The notes: generated from the letters alone by a model not told the origin. A stretch of 22,763 bases of DNA from RGIG1666 sp045595745 (GCA_045595745.1 JAZOBB010000019.1:1-22763), one strand, 5' to 3'. Shown: positions 1-6,857, counted from the first letter of the stretch. Translations and numbers: made by a program.

Positions 1-1007
1 GAACACGTAAAATCAATATATTCGTTCAATTTAATAAGTAACTTTTTAATATCTGCAACAATGCTCAAGTCACAAATAATATTTTTATTTATTTCGGCAG
101 GGTCAATATCAATATGTATAATTTTTGCACGGCGGGCAGTAGCCTCGCTGTCTGCAACTGCGCGGTCAGATATGCGTGACCCCATAAAAATTATTAAATC
201 TGAATTTAAAAATGCGCTGTTTGCAGAGCGTGTTCCGTGCAGACCAAGCATTCCCAAATATTGGCTGTGGCTAGAGGCAATTGCGCTTATTCCCATTAAA
301 GTTGATGCTACGGGAATTTTAATTTTTTCAACAAATGCCGTAAATTCTTGGCTTGCACCTGCTCCCAAAACTCCGCCGCCTAAAACGATAAACGGTTTTT
401 TTGCTGAACGAATCATTTTTGCAAGCTTTTTAATCTGCTTTTCATTTAGCTCAGGCTCGGGATTATAACCCCTGATTTCAGGCTTTTCGCAGGGGGTAAA
501 TTCTATTATCTCTTTTTGAATATCCAAAGGAATATCAACAACAACCGGACCCGGTCTGCCTGTTTTTGCGATGTAAAAAGCCTCTCGCATTATACTTACG
601 GCATCATCAGCATTTTTAACCAGATAATTATGCTTGGTAATAGGAGTGGTAACACCTGTTGTATCAACCTCCTGAAAGGCATCTTTTCCGATATTGCATA
701 AAGGCACCTGACCCGTGATTGCTACAAGCGGAATCGAATCCATATAGGCATTGGCAATTCCGGTTATTAAGTTTGTTGCCCCGGGACCTGAGGTAGCTGT
801 GCAAACACCGACTTTTTCTGTCATTTTAAAGTAACTGCTTGCCGCGTGGGCAGCACCTTGCTCGTTTCGGGTGAGAATGCAGCGCAGCTTTGCACTGTTT
901 ATTTTATCATAAATCGGCGTATTTGCCGCCCCCGGATAACCGTATATAACGTCTGTGCCCTGTTCTTTTACGACTCTTAAAACAGCCTCTGCTACTGTTA
1001 TGTTCAT
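1..1007 (-). CDS. ilvB: Acetolactate synthase large subunit, N-terminal 335 codons (3' end outside window)
   Basis: Thiamine-diphosphate enzyme that condenses two pyruvates to acetolactate (or pyruvate with 2-oxobutyrate) in valine, leucine and isoleucine synthesis. Read on the minus strand from the ATG at 1007, the protein starts MNITVAEAVLRVVKEQGTDV and continues with the family signature YGYPGAANTPIYDK (residues 22-35). Next comes the catalytic glutamate, E49, in LTRNEQGAAHAA, then TSGPGATNLITGIANAYMDS and TGRPGPVVVDIP. The central domain is entered (GGGVLGAGAS, then GSRISDRAV); the C-terminal ThDP domain lies beyond the window. An AGAGGGTGAGC ribosome site precedes the ATG. It follows the YitT-like gene with a gap of about 70 bases. 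I see no T-box or attenuator in that gap. The family assignment is firm. Whether this is the biosynthetic (IlvB) or catabolic (AlsS) type is inferred from the N-terminal signatures only. Confidence 0.93.
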   Translation of the reverse strand, partial: MNITVAEAVLRVVKEQGTDVIYGYPGAANTPIYDKINSAKLRCILTRNEQGAAHAASSYFKMTEKVGVCTATSGPGATNLITGIANAYMDSIPLVAITGQVPLCNIGKDAFQEVDTTGVTTPITKHNYLVKNADDAVSIMREAFYIAKTGRPGPVVVDIPLDIQKEIIEFTPCEKPEIRGYNPEPELNEKQIKKLAKMIRSAKKPFIVLGGGVLGAGASQEFTAFVEKIKIPVASTLMGISAIASSHSQYLGMLGLHGTRSANSAFLNSDLIIFMGSRISDRAVADSEATARRAKIIHIDIDPAEINKNIICDLSIVADIKKLLIKLNEYIDFTC

Positions 1008-1077
1008 CTGCTCACCCTCTTTATATATAATATGGTTAATATTCTATCAATTTTAATATAAAATGTCAAATTATGTT

Positions 1078-1947
1078 TTATTTTATGCTCGTATAAACAT
1101 CGGCAACCTCGGTAATTGTCATAAAGGCTTTAGGGTCAATATCGTGTGCTATTTCTTTCACTTTAGGAATCTGGAATCTGTTTACAATAAAATATACAGC
1201 TGTTTTTTCTTGTTTTGAATAATGTCCGCGTGCTACAAGCTGAGTAACTCCACTTTCATATTCGCCGGATAAGGCATCGCATATTTCATCCGCCATATCT
1301 GTTATAATCATAATTGCTTTCGAGCGGTCAAGACCCTCTACTATAAAGTCAATGGTTTTAAGTCCCGCGCCGTAGGTTACGATAGAATAAAGAGGTAATA
1401 TCCAGCTACCTAATATAATACCGCTTATTACATATATAATAACGTTATAAACCATAACAAAGGTTCCTACGGTAATGCCGAGCTTTTTTGCAAAAACAAC
1501 AGACATAACCTCAATACCGTCTATCGCTCCGCCTAAACGTATGGTTAAACCGCTGCCTATACCCGAAATAAGTCCACCGAAAAGTGAGCACAAAAGCAAA
1601 TCCTCGCCCGCCAGCGGTGAGGCAATGCTTACATCAATAGGTAAAACATCGGTTATTAAAAATGCACCCAAAGAATACATCGCAACAGCATATAATGAAT
1701 ATACGGTAAAAACCGCACCCTGTTTTTTTAATCCGTACAAAAAGAGAGGAACGTTTAAAACTAAAAGAAAAAACGACAAAGAAAAAGGTGTAATTTGCGA
1801 AAGCAGCATAGATGTGCCCGATATTCCGCTGTCATAAAGCTTTACGGGTGCTAAAAATACGGTTATGCCAAAGGCATTTATAAATCCTGCTATCGTTAAG
1901 CCGATAAAATTTATTACTTTAAAGCTGTGCCCTTTTTTGTGCTTCAT
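1078..1947 (-). CDS. YitT-family membrane protein (DUF161 plus C-terminal DUF2179)
   Basis: A 289-residue integral membrane protein of the YitT family, whose biochemical role is not settled. About five or six hydrophobic segments fill residues 10-200 (for example 11-32, 55-75, 80-103, 117-138, 160-190). The conserved glycine-rich turn GSGLTIRLGGAIDG lies at 131-144. The last 90 residues are hydrophilic and match the DUF2179 layout, with AIMIITDMADEI at 211-222 and KEIAHDIDPKAFMTITEV near 264-281. Length and two-domain order are normal for the family. The start is an ATG preceded by AAAGGGG at a suitable distance. The ilvB-like gene follows on the same strand after about 70 bases and may be co-transcribed, but nothing in the protein suggests a role in amino acid synthesis. 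Confidence 0.88.
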   Translation of the reverse strand: MKHKKGHSFKVINFIGLTIAGFINAFGITVFLAPVKLYDSGISGTSMLLSQITPFSLSFFLLVLNVPLFLYGLKKQGAVFTVYSLYAVAMYSLGAFLITDVLPIDVSIASPLAGEDLLLCSLFGGLISGIGSGLTIRLGGAIDGIEVMSVVFAKKLGITVGTFVMVYNVIIYVISGIILGSWILPLYSIVTYGAGLKTIDFIVEGLDRSKAIMIITDMADEICDALSGEYESGVTQLVARGHYSKQEKTAVYFIVNRFQIPKVKEIAHDIDPKAFMTITEVADVYTSIK

Positions 1948-2077
1948 ACTTGTTCCCCTTTATTTTTAATTTCCTATTTAATATGATTATTCAAACCTTT
2001 TTTATTGTAACACAAAAAGGAGCTTTTTTCAATGAAATTATAAGGGTTGTTTTAAATTGTTAAAATAAAATTAATAA

Positions 2078-2104
2078 TAAAAAACGAGCAACACCTAAGG
2101 TGTT
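2078..2104 (-). terminator. Candidate second terminator downstream of tRNA-Glu
   Basis: On the minus strand, AACACC-TTA-GGTGTT is a perfect 6-bp stem, followed after GCTCG by a run of six T. It lies about 115 bases beyond the tRNA and backs up the stronger hairpin at 2184-2216. Between them is another hairpin of 11 bp with one mismatch (2120-2144, CCCGCAAAAGC against GCTTTTGTGGG) without a T-run. Confidence 0.5.
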
Positions 2105-2183
2105 ACTTAAATAAGGGGTCCCGCAAAAGCCTTGCTTTTGTGGGATAAGGAGGAGTAGCGTAGCAAGCGACTGATTTTTTGCA

Positions 2184-2216
2184 TAAAAAAATCGGAGCAA
2201 GCATAGCTTACTCCGA
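2184..2216 (-). terminator. Intrinsic terminator of tRNA-Glu
   Basis: Minus strand: CGGAGTAAGC-TAT-GCTTGCTCCG, a 10-bp stem with one G-T pair, followed at once by A and seven T. It starts a few bases beyond the encoded CCA end of the tRNA. Confidence 0.85.
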
Positions 2217-2218
2217 CG

Positions 2219-2294
2219 TGGTGACCCATAGGGGAATCGAACCCCTGTTACCGCCGTGAAAGGGCGGTGTCTTAGACCGCTTGACCAATGGGCC
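2219..2294 (-). tRNA. tRNA-Glu (anticodon UUC)
   Basis: The minus strand folds into a cloverleaf of 76 nt. The acceptor arm is GGCCCAT paired with ATGGGTC. The anticodon stem CCGCC/GGCGG closes a loop containing TTC, which reads glutamate codons. The T arm is AGGGG-TTCGAAT-CCCCT. Discriminator A and CCA are encoded in the DNA (bases 2219-2221). It is a single-tRNA unit: consensus promoter about 20 bases upstream, hairpin terminator directly downstream. It is transcribed away from the ribosomal protein operon. Confidence 0.97.
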
Positions 2295-2312
2295 ATATTA
2301 AATTACAAGCCT

Positions 2313-2341
2313 ATTATACCAGAAAAACACAGTGTTGTCAA
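2313..2341 (-). promoter_or_regulatory. Consensus vegetative promoter of tRNA-Glu
   Basis: Minus strand TTGACA (2336-2341), a 17-base spacer, then TATAAT (2313-2318). Both hexamers are perfect matches to the vegetative sigma consensus. The predicted start is near 2306, about 12 bases before the mature tRNA end. Confidence 0.9.
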
Positions 2342-2372
2342 ATATAATTTTAAATATTTTTTAAAAAAACTC

Positions 2373-2401
2373 TTGACGAAATAATTTTATTGTGATATAT
2401 T
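2373..2401 (+). promoter_or_regulatory. Promoter of rpmG-secE-nusG
   Basis: TTGACG (2373-2378), 17-base spacer, TATATT (2396-2401). It is divergent from the tRNA-Glu promoter, with about 30 bases between the two -35 boxes. The leader to rpmG is about 115 nt. It contains ACCT-GAGGGTT-AGGT followed by TTC and a run of eight T near 2408-2434, which resembles a weak early terminator; I infer no function for it. Confidence 0.8.
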
Positions 2402-2521
2402 AAAGTGTACCTGAGGGTTAGGTTCTTTTTTTTTGCGCGCGTTTTTTTAGTAAAATGCGTATTAAAAAGAACTTTAATTATGCAATATTAACGCATGGAT
2501 AAACATAAGGAGGTGCTTTTC

Positions 2522-2671
2522 ATGAGAACCAGAATCACACTCGCATGTTCAGAATGTAAGCAGAGAAACTACAACACAATGAAAAACAAGAAAAATGATC
2601 CGGACAGAATCGAAATGAGCAAATATTGCAGATTCTGCAAAAAACACACAACACATAAAGAAACAAAATAA
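2522..2671 (+). CDS. rpmG: 50S ribosomal protein L33
   Basis: A 49-residue protein, the usual L33 length, starting MRTRITLACSECKQRNYNT and ending KHTTHKETK. Cysteines C9, C12, C36 and C39 form the CxxC...CxxC zinc knuckle of the zinc-containing L33 form. AAGGAGGTG lies directly upstream of the ATG. It is first in an rpmG-secE-nusG unit, the usual arrangement in Gram-positive bacteria, 40 bases before secE. Confidence 0.96.
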   Translation: MRTRITLACSECKQRNYNTMKNKKNDPDRIEMSKYCRFCKKHTTHKETK

Positions 2672-2711
2672 TTTAGTGTAAGCCAAATATGTAAGTAAGG
2701 ATGTGTAGGTT

Positions 2712-2924
2712 ATGGCGTCTGAAGAAAAAAAGGCCGGTTTTTTTAAACGTATCTCAGCATATTTCCGCGAAATGAAGACCGAGCTTAAAAAAGTAGTTTG
2801 GCCTACTTTTAAACAAGTACGAAACAATACCGGTGTCGTTATTACTGCCCTTATTTTAGTTGGTGTAATAATCGCAGTTCTGGACTTTTTCTTCCAGTTC
2901 TTAGTAAACACACTGCTTAAATAA
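2712..2924 (+). CDS. secE: Preprotein translocase subunit SecE
   Basis: A 70-residue, single-span SecE of the short Gram-positive type. SecE clamps SecY in the membrane translocon. An amphipathic segment FFKRISAYFREMKTELKKVVWPT (residues about 10-32) carries the conserved ELKKVVWP signature and is followed by one transmembrane helix (about 41-66). The ribosome site is modest (AAGG about 13 bases before the ATG), in contrast to the strong sites of its neighbours. It lies between rpmG and nusG, as in most Firmicutes. Confidence 0.96.
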   Translation: MASEEKKAGFFKRISAYFREMKTELKKVVWPTFKQVRNNTGVVITALILVGVIIAVLDFFFQFLVNTLLK

Positions 2925-2969
2925 GAGGAATATCCTCCGACGCAGGATTAATTTCAAAATTAATTTAAA

Positions 2970-3005
2970 AGGAGGCAGAAGAGGCTTTTGCTTCTTTGAT
3001 TTGAT
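2970..3005 (+). promoter_or_regulatory. Distant Shine-Dalgarno and hairpin upstream of nusG
   Basis: AGGAGG at 2970-2975 is 30 bases from the nusG ATG at 3006, too far for normal use. In between, AAGAGGC (2979-2985), loop TTTT, GCTTCTT (2990-2996) form a 7-bp hairpin with one G-T pair. If that hairpin is excluded, the spacing drops to 12. An in-frame TGA at 2997-2999 rules out an upstream start. Seen: sequence and spacing. Inferred: the structure brings the site to the start codon. Confidence 0.5.
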
Positions 3006-3527
3006 ATGGCTGATGAAGCAAGATGGTATGTCGTGCATACCTTTTCAGGTTATGAGAAAAAAGTGCAGACCGACATTGAGAAATCTGTAGAAAACCGTGG
3101 CTTAGAAGATCAGATTTTAGATATCAAAGTGCCCATGGAAGAAGTTATCGAAACAAAGGGTAACGAGCAGAAATCCGTAATGCGTAAGGTATTTCCGGGT
3201 TATGTTATGGTTAAAATGCATATGACAGATGAAAGCTGGTATGTAATTCGTAATACCCGTGGTGTTACAGGATTTGTTGGTCCGGGGTCTAAGCCGGTTG
3301 CTTTAACTGATGAAGAGGTTTACGCAATGGGAATCGAGCGTAAAACTGTTGCCGTTAAGTTCGAGGTTGGCTCAAGCGTTCGCGTTTGCGATGGCCCGCT
3401 GGCAGATTTCGTCGGTGTTGTAAGCGAAATCGATACAGAAAAGCAGCTTGTTAAGGTTGTTGTTTCGATGTTCGGCAGAGAAACTCCCGTCGAGCTTGAT
3501 TTTTCTCAGGTTGAAGTATTACATTAA
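3006..3527 (+). CDS. nusG: Transcription termination/antitermination factor NusG
   Basis: A 173-residue NusG, which binds the RNA polymerase clamp and adjusts pausing. The N-terminal NGN domain starts MADEARWYVVHTFSGYEKKV and includes RKVFPGYVMVKM (about 61-72) and RNTRGVTGFVG (about 83-93). The C-terminal KOW domain covers about 122-173, with a GPLADFVGVV turn. Length is normal. The start is fixed by the family N-terminus and by the stop codon just upstream. No normally spaced ribosome site precedes it; the strong AGGAGG is 30 bases away, behind a hairpin. The next gene is rplK, across a 186-base structured gap. Confidence 0.97.
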   Translation: MADEARWYVVHTFSGYEKKVQTDIEKSVENRGLEDQILDIKVPMEEVIETKGNEQKSVMRKVFPGYVMVKMHMTDESWYVIRNTRGVTGFVGPGSKPVALTDEEVYAMGIERKTVAVKFEVGSSVRVCDGPLADFVGVVSEIDTEKQLVKVVVSMFGRETPVELDFSQVEVLH

Positions 3528-3654
3528 GATAGCAAATCCGAAAGGATTGTTATATTATCTGCTTTTGCAGATTTAATATACGTATAAGGTGCGGCAGGTG
3601 CCGCTCGCTAATGCGTATGTTTGGCTTGCGGCTGTTTGGGCTTGCCGCAATGCC
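3528..3654 (+). other. Structured nusG-rplK intergenic leader
   Basis: No gene here. The stretch is dense in hairpins: AATCC-GAAA-GGATT near 3535; ATCTGC-TTTT-GCAGAT, extended outward by TATATTA/TAATATA pairing (about 3550-3581); GCGGCA-GG-TGCCGC; and TTGCGGC/GCCGCAA. None has a clear T-run, so I do not call a terminator. I found no convincing promoter, so rplK is probably read from the upstream unit, although a separate promoter cannot be excluded. Confidence 0.5.
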
Positions 3655-3688
3655 GTGGGAGGACGGAGGGTCCGTTCGCCAGTACCAC
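3655..3688 (+). promoter_or_regulatory. L1-binding 23S rRNA mimic before rplK
   Basis: GTGGGAG (3655-3661), a small hairpin (ACGG-AGGGT-CCGT), then CCAGTACCAC ending at 3688. GTGG pairs with CCAC to close the motif. This copies the L1-stalk target in 23S rRNA, where GUGGGAG and an ACCAC strand face each other. L1 is known to repress L11-L1 mRNAs through such mimics. The motif ends about 10 bases before the rplK ribosome site. Confidence 0.78.
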
Positions 3689-3713
3689 ATTCGTTAAAAA
3701 GGAGGTGCCCCTA

Positions 3714-4139
3714 ATGGCTCAGAAAATCGCAGGTTACATCAAATTGCAGATTCCGGCAGGTAAGGCTACTCCGGCTCCGCCGGTAGGTCCCGCTTTGGGT
3801 CAGCATGGTGTAAACATTGTACAGTTCACAAAGGAGTTCAATGAAAAAACAGCGAAGGATGCAGGTTTGATTATCCCTGTTGTAATCACCGTTTATGCAG
3901 ACAGATCGTTCTCTTTCATCACAAAGACTCCGCCGGCAGCTGTATTACTTAAAAAGGCTGCTAAAATCGAAAGCGGTTCCGGTGTTCCTAACAAAACTAA
4001 GGTCGCAACCGTTTCAAAAGAGGCTGTTCGTCAGATTGCTGAAACGAAAATGCCTGACCTTAATGCTGCATCAATCGAAGCAGCTATGAGTATGATTGCA
4101 GGAACAGCAAGAAGTATGGGTATTGTTGTTGAAGACTAA
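3714..4139 (+). CDS. rplK: 50S ribosomal protein L11
   Basis: A 141-residue L11, part of the GTPase-associated centre. The N-terminus MAQKIAGYIKLQIPAGKATP leads into the proline-rich APPVGPALGQHGVNI. The C-terminal RNA-binding domain includes FITKTPPAAVLLKKAA and ends in AGTARSMGIVVED. I chose the ATG at 3714 because it has AAGGAGG nine bases upstream and gives the standard N-terminus; the frame stays open upstream to 3621, but that extension is not L11-like. The gene is preceded by an L1-type regulatory hairpin and followed by rplA after 68 bases that hold a second such hairpin. Confidence 0.97.
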   Translation: MAQKIAGYIKLQIPAGKATPAPPVGPALGQHGVNIVQFTKEFNEKTAKDAGLIIPVVITVYADRSFSFITKTPPAAVLLKKAAKIESGSGVPNKTKVATVSKEAVRQIAETKMPDLNAASIEAAMSMIAGTARSMGIVVED

Positions 4140-4160
4140 TCCCGTGCTTGTGTGAAATTA

Positions 4161-4190
4161 GTGGGAGAGCCAAAAGGCTTGTCAGACCAC
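4161..4190 (+). promoter_or_regulatory. Second L1-binding rRNA mimic, before rplA
   Basis: GTGGGAG (4161-4167), hairpin AGCC-AAAA-GGCT, then TGTCAGACCAC ending at 4190, directly before AGAAGGAGG. It has the same layout as the motif at 3655-3688: GTGGGAG, variable stem, CAG, ACCAC. The inner stem differs completely while the outer strands are identical. This is the pattern expected of a protein-binding site. Its likely ligand is L1, the product of the gene that follows. Confidence 0.75.
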
Positions 4191-4207
4191 AGAAGGAGGA
4201 AAACGAA

Positions 4208-4903
4208 ATGTTTAGAGGTAAAAAATATATCGAAAGCGCGAAGCTGATCGAAAAAACTACTCTTTACGATCCGGCAGACGCTATGGATTTGGTTGTTAAA
4301 ACCGCAAAAGCTAAGTTTGACGAAACCGTTGAGGTTCACGTAAAACTCGGCGTTGACTCAAGACATGCTGACCAGCAGGTCAGAGGCGCTATCGTTCTGC
4401 CGCACGGAACAGGTAAAACCGCACGCGTGCTCGTTTTTGCTAAGGGCGAAAAAGCTACAGAGGCTGAGCAGGCAGGTGCAGATTTTGTTGGTGCAGAGGA
4501 TCTTATCCCGAAAATTCAGAACGAAAACTGGTTTGAATACGACGTTGTTGTTGCAACTCCCGATATGATGGGTGTTGTAGGTCGTTTGGGTAAAGTTTTA
4601 GGTCCTAAAGGACTTATGCCGAGCCCGAAAGCTGGTACTGTTACTATGGATGTTGCAAAAGCTATTGCAGAAATTAAATCCGGTAAAATTGAGTACCGTC
4701 TGGATAAAACAAACATTATCCATTGCCCGATTGGTAAAGTATCATTTGGTGCTGAAAAATTGCAGGATAACTTCAAGGCTTTACTTGGTGCTATCATCAA
4801 AGCTAAGCCGGCAGCTGCAAAAGGTCAGTATATGAAGAGCTGTGTAGTTTCTTCTACTATGGGCCCCGGCATCAAAGTTAACCAGGCTAAACTTTCTGAC
4901 TAA
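4208..4903 (+). CDS. rplA: 50S ribosomal protein L1
   Basis: A 231-residue L1, which forms the mobile stalk at the ribosomal exit site and acts as a translational repressor of its own operon. It starts MFRGKKYIESAKLIEKTTLY. It carries the family signatures VHVKLGVDSRHADQQVRGA and VLPHGTGK, then GRLGKVLGPKGLMPSPKAGT, then KTNIIHCPIGKVSF. The start at 4208 has GGAGGAAAACGAA before it and gives the usual N-terminus, although the frame is open upstream to 4148. The rRNA-like hairpin just upstream suggests direct feedback on rplA as well as on rplK. Confidence 0.97.
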   Translation: MFRGKKYIESAKLIEKTTLYDPADAMDLVVKTAKAKFDETVEVHVKLGVDSRHADQQVRGAIVLPHGTGKTARVLVFAKGEKATEAEQAGADFVGAEDLIPKIQNENWFEYDVVVATPDMMGVVGRLGKVLGPKGLMPSPKAGTVTMDVAKAIAEIKSGKIEYRLDKTNIIHCPIGKVSFGAEKLQDNFKALLGAIIKAKPAAAKGQYMKSCVVSSTMGPGIKVNQAKLSD

Positions 4904-4919
4904 TTCTTAAAGTTTTTGC

Positions 4920-4948
4920 TTGACTTTTAAAATCCAATGTGCTATAAT
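4920..4948 (+). promoter_or_regulatory. Promoter of rplJ-rplL
   Basis: TTGACT (4920-4925), 17-base spacer, TATAAT (4943-4948), directly after the rplA stop. Its predicted start near 4955 gives a leader of about 150 nt ahead of rplJ. Confidence 0.88.
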
Positions 4949-4954
4949 TGCCTA

Positions 4955-5080
4955 TGGATTGATTTTCCGCAGACAGTTGGTGCTCTTTGAGCTTAAATAT
5001 CCAGCCGAGGAAGCTTTCATATGATAATGATATGATTAAAAGGCTTTTCTCTGTTTGCGGAGAAAGGCCTTTATTATATT
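4955..5080 (+). promoter_or_regulatory. L10-type leader of rplJL with attenuator hairpin
   Basis: The core CGCAGACAGTTGGTGC, then TTAAATATCCAGCCGAGG, matches what I know of the L10 leader, to which L10-(L12)4 binds to regulate its own operon. A 13-bp hairpin follows (5039-5051 with 5060-5072; AAAGGC and GCCTTT at the base), then the T/A-rich ATTATATTTT. In Bacillus subtilis this leader works by transcription attenuation. Here the hairpin and weak T-tract fit the same mechanism, which is inference. Confidence 0.8.
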
Positions 5081-5104
5081 TTGGTTAGCGAGGTGAACGA
5101 AAAG

Positions 5105-5740
5105 ATGCCAAGTGAAAAGATTTTAGAACAGAAAAAGCAAATCGTTAGCGATTTAGCTGATAAAATGCAAAAAGCTGTTGCAGGTGTTATGGTTGACTAT
5201 CGCGGTCTTACCGTTGAAGAAGATACCAAGCTGAGAAATGACTTGCGTGCTGCAGGTGTTGAATACTCGGTTGTTAAAAACACCCTTACTCGTTTTGCTG
5301 CAAACCAGATCGGTTACACCGATTTTGACGAAGTGTTAAACGGACCTACCGCTTTAGCAATGAGTTACACAGACGTTATTGCTCCGGCAAAAGTTTTGGT
5401 TGAGTTTGCAAAGAAAAACGAAAACTTAGAAATTAAAGCAGGTTTCGTTGAAGGAAAAGCTGTTTCTATCGACGAACTTAAGACTTTAGCTGCTACACCA
5501 AGCTTCGATGTTCTCATTTCGAAGATGATGGGAAGCATGCAGTCACCTATCAGCGGTCTTGCAAGATTGCTCTCTACTATTGTTGATAATGGTGTTGAGT
5601 TATCTGAGCTTGCTGCAGGTAAAGCAGAAGAAGCTGCTCCCGCAGAAGAAACCGCTCCGGTAGAAGAGGCTGCACCGGCTGAAGAACCCGCTGCAGAAGC
5701 TCCGGCAGAAGAAACTGCTGAGGCACCCGCTGCTGAATAA
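5105..5740 (+). CDS. rplJ: 50S ribosomal protein L10 with acidic Ala-Glu-Pro tail
   Basis: A 211-residue L10, the base of the L12 stalk. It starts MPSEKILEQKKQIVSDLADK and carries the family core GVMVDYRGLTVEEDTKLRND and EYSVVKNTLTRFA. The L12-binding helix region is near 135-162. Residues 172-211 are a 40-residue tail made almost only of A, E, P, V and T, with repeats of the type APAEE. A typical L10 is about 165-175 residues and ends before this. I chose ATG 5105 because GAGGTG sits nine bases upstream; a TTG at 5081 in the same frame falls next to the attenuator hairpin and lacks a ribosome site. Confidence 0.95.
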   Translation: MPSEKILEQKKQIVSDLADKMQKAVAGVMVDYRGLTVEEDTKLRNDLRAAGVEYSVVKNTLTRFAANQIGYTDFDEVLNGPTALAMSYTDVIAPAKVLVEFAKKNENLEIKAGFVEGKAVSIDELKTLAATPSFDVLISKMMGSMQSPISGLARLLSTIVDNGVELSELAAGKAEEAAPAEETAPVEEAAPAEEPAAEAPAEETAEAPAAE

Positions 5741-5799
5741 GCAGAAAATAATTTTTAAAAATTAAATTTGAAATTTTAAATTTATAGGAGGAAAAGAAA

Positions 5800-6171
5800 A
5801 TGGCTGATTTAAATGCTATTCTTGATTCAATTAAAGAATTAAAATTGCTCGAAGTTGCTGAGCTTGTTAAAATGATGGAAGAAGAATTCGGCGTAAGCGC
5901 TGCTGCTCCTGTAGCTGTTGCTGCTGCTCCGGCTGCTGGTGGAGACGCTGCTGCTGAGAAAACCGATTTCGACGTTGAGCTTACTGAAGCTGGCGCAGAA
6001 AAAATTAAGGTTATCAAAGTTGTTCGTGAGCTTACCGGCTTAGGACTTAAGGAAGCAAAAGACCTCGTTGAAGGTGCTCCGAAAGTACTTAAAGAGGGCG
6101 CAAGCAAAGACGATGCTGAAGCTATCAAAGCTAAGCTCGAAGAAGTTGGCGCAAAAGTTACTCTTAAGTAA
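5800..6171 (+). CDS. rplL: 50S ribosomal protein L7/L12
   Basis: A 123-residue L7/L12, the multi-copy stalk protein that recruits translation factors. The N-terminal dimerisation and L10-binding part is MADLNAILDSIKELKLLEVA. The flexible hinge AAAPVAVAAAPAAGGDAAAE covers about residues 34-53. The C-terminal factor-binding domain has KIKVIKVVRELTGLGLKEAK. Strong AGGAGG seven bases before the ATG. It lies 59 bases after rplJ and is the last gene of the unit, with a clear terminator downstream. Confidence 0.97.
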   Translation: MADLNAILDSIKELKLLEVAELVKMMEEEFGVSAAAPVAVAAAPAAGGDAAAEKTDFDVELTEAGAEKIKVIKVVRELTGLGLKEAKDLVEGAPKVLKEGASKDDAEAIKAKLEEVGAKVTLK

Positions 6172-6187
6172 TTTTATTCTGACTGTA

Positions 6188-6216
6188 AAAGGCGATGCTG
6201 TTGCATCGCCTTTTTT
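6188..6216 (+). terminator. Terminator of the rplJL unit
   Basis: AAAGGCGATGC-TGTT-GCATCGCCTTTTTT: an 11-bp perfect stem running into a T-tract, directly after rplL. Confidence 0.92.
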
Positions 6217-6303
6217 ATATTGTAATTTCAAATATCATAAAAATCTTAATTTAAAAATATGAGAGAAGCGAACATAAGTTACCGAAGGCGACTTTTTTGC
6301 AAT

Positions 6304-6335
6304 AAAAAAGCTGTAGCAAAATATTTTGCTACAGC
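6304..6335 (-). terminator. Terminator of the thiI-export protein unit
   Basis: Minus strand: GCTGTAGCAAAAT followed by ATTTTGCTACAGC, a perfect 13-bp palindrome, and then six T. It is seven bases after the stop codon of the small membrane protein. Confidence 0.92.
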
Positions 6336-6341
6336 ATTACT

Positions 6342-6839
6342 TTAAAACAATCCAATTATAAATGCTACAATTCCGCTGCCAAATGTCATAATCAAACCTG
6401 CGATTAAAACTCCTAAAATAATAGGGGGCAGTGCCTTTTTAAGGCGCATATCTAAAAATGCGGCAACCAAAGCACCAGTCCACGCTCCTGTTCCGGGCAG
6501 AGGAATTGCAACAAACAGACACAATCCCCAAAACTCGTACTTTTCAATTTTGCCTTTGTTTTTTTCGACCTTTGCCTCTAACCACAAGCCGATGGGGCGC
6601 AATAGCTTCGTTTTCAAAAACCATCTTGTAATAGGTCTTATAAGCATCAGAATAAACGGAATTGGTAACAAATTACCGATTACAGCTAAAAAGTAAAGCA
6701 GCCACGGATTCATATCAAGAACAAATCCGAACGGAATTGCACCTCTTAGTTCGACAATCGGAATCATAGAAACTATAAATACTACCAGCTCATTTGAAAG
6801 ATGCATTCCCTGAAAAAAATCTATAATCATTTGTGACAT
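6342..6839 (-). CDS. Small multidrug-export-family membrane protein
   Basis: A 165-residue protein with four or five hydrophobic segments (about 16-38, 46-70, 104-128, 136-165). It matches the family annotated as small multi-drug export proteins (COG2426/PF06695). Two related turns are visible: PIVELRGAIP at 27-36 and IPLPGTGAWTGA at 112-123. Such paired re-entrant motifs also occur in DedA-like proteins. The transport function is a family label; I know of no firm substrate. It is last in a minus-strand series after thiI (gap 18 bases) and ends at a strong terminator. Confidence 0.83.
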   Translation of the reverse strand: MSQMIIDFFQGMHLSNELVVFIVSMIPIVELRGAIPFGFVLDMNPWLLYFLAVIGNLLPIPFILMLIRPITRWFLKTKLLRPIGLWLEAKVEKNKGKIEKYEFWGLCLFVAIPLPGTGAWTGALVAAFLDMRLKKALPPIILGVLIAGLIMTFGSGIVAFIIGLF

Positions 6840-6857
6840 TTTTAACTCCCCCTTCTG

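Noticed and set aside
61..701. Plus-strand open frames opposite the start of the window
   Set aside because: They lie antisense to a clear acetolactate synthase gene and have no family features or ribosome sites.
1008..1077. T-box or leader attenuator before ilvB
   Set aside because: The gap is too short and shows no T-box motif or terminator hairpin.
2060..2296. Minus-strand open frame through tRNA-Glu
   Set aside because: It reads through the tRNA and its terminators; the cloverleaf and promoter explain the sequence.
5577..6128. 183-codon minus-strand frame opposite rplJ and rplL
   Set aside because: A by-product of the Ala/Glu-rich codons of L10 and L12; no ribosome site.
6262..6305. 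Possible fourth fragment of the element (GTTACCGAAGGCGAC)
   Set aside because: It resembles the hairpin 2 flank of copy C over about 14 bases only, with no matching stem arm or ends.
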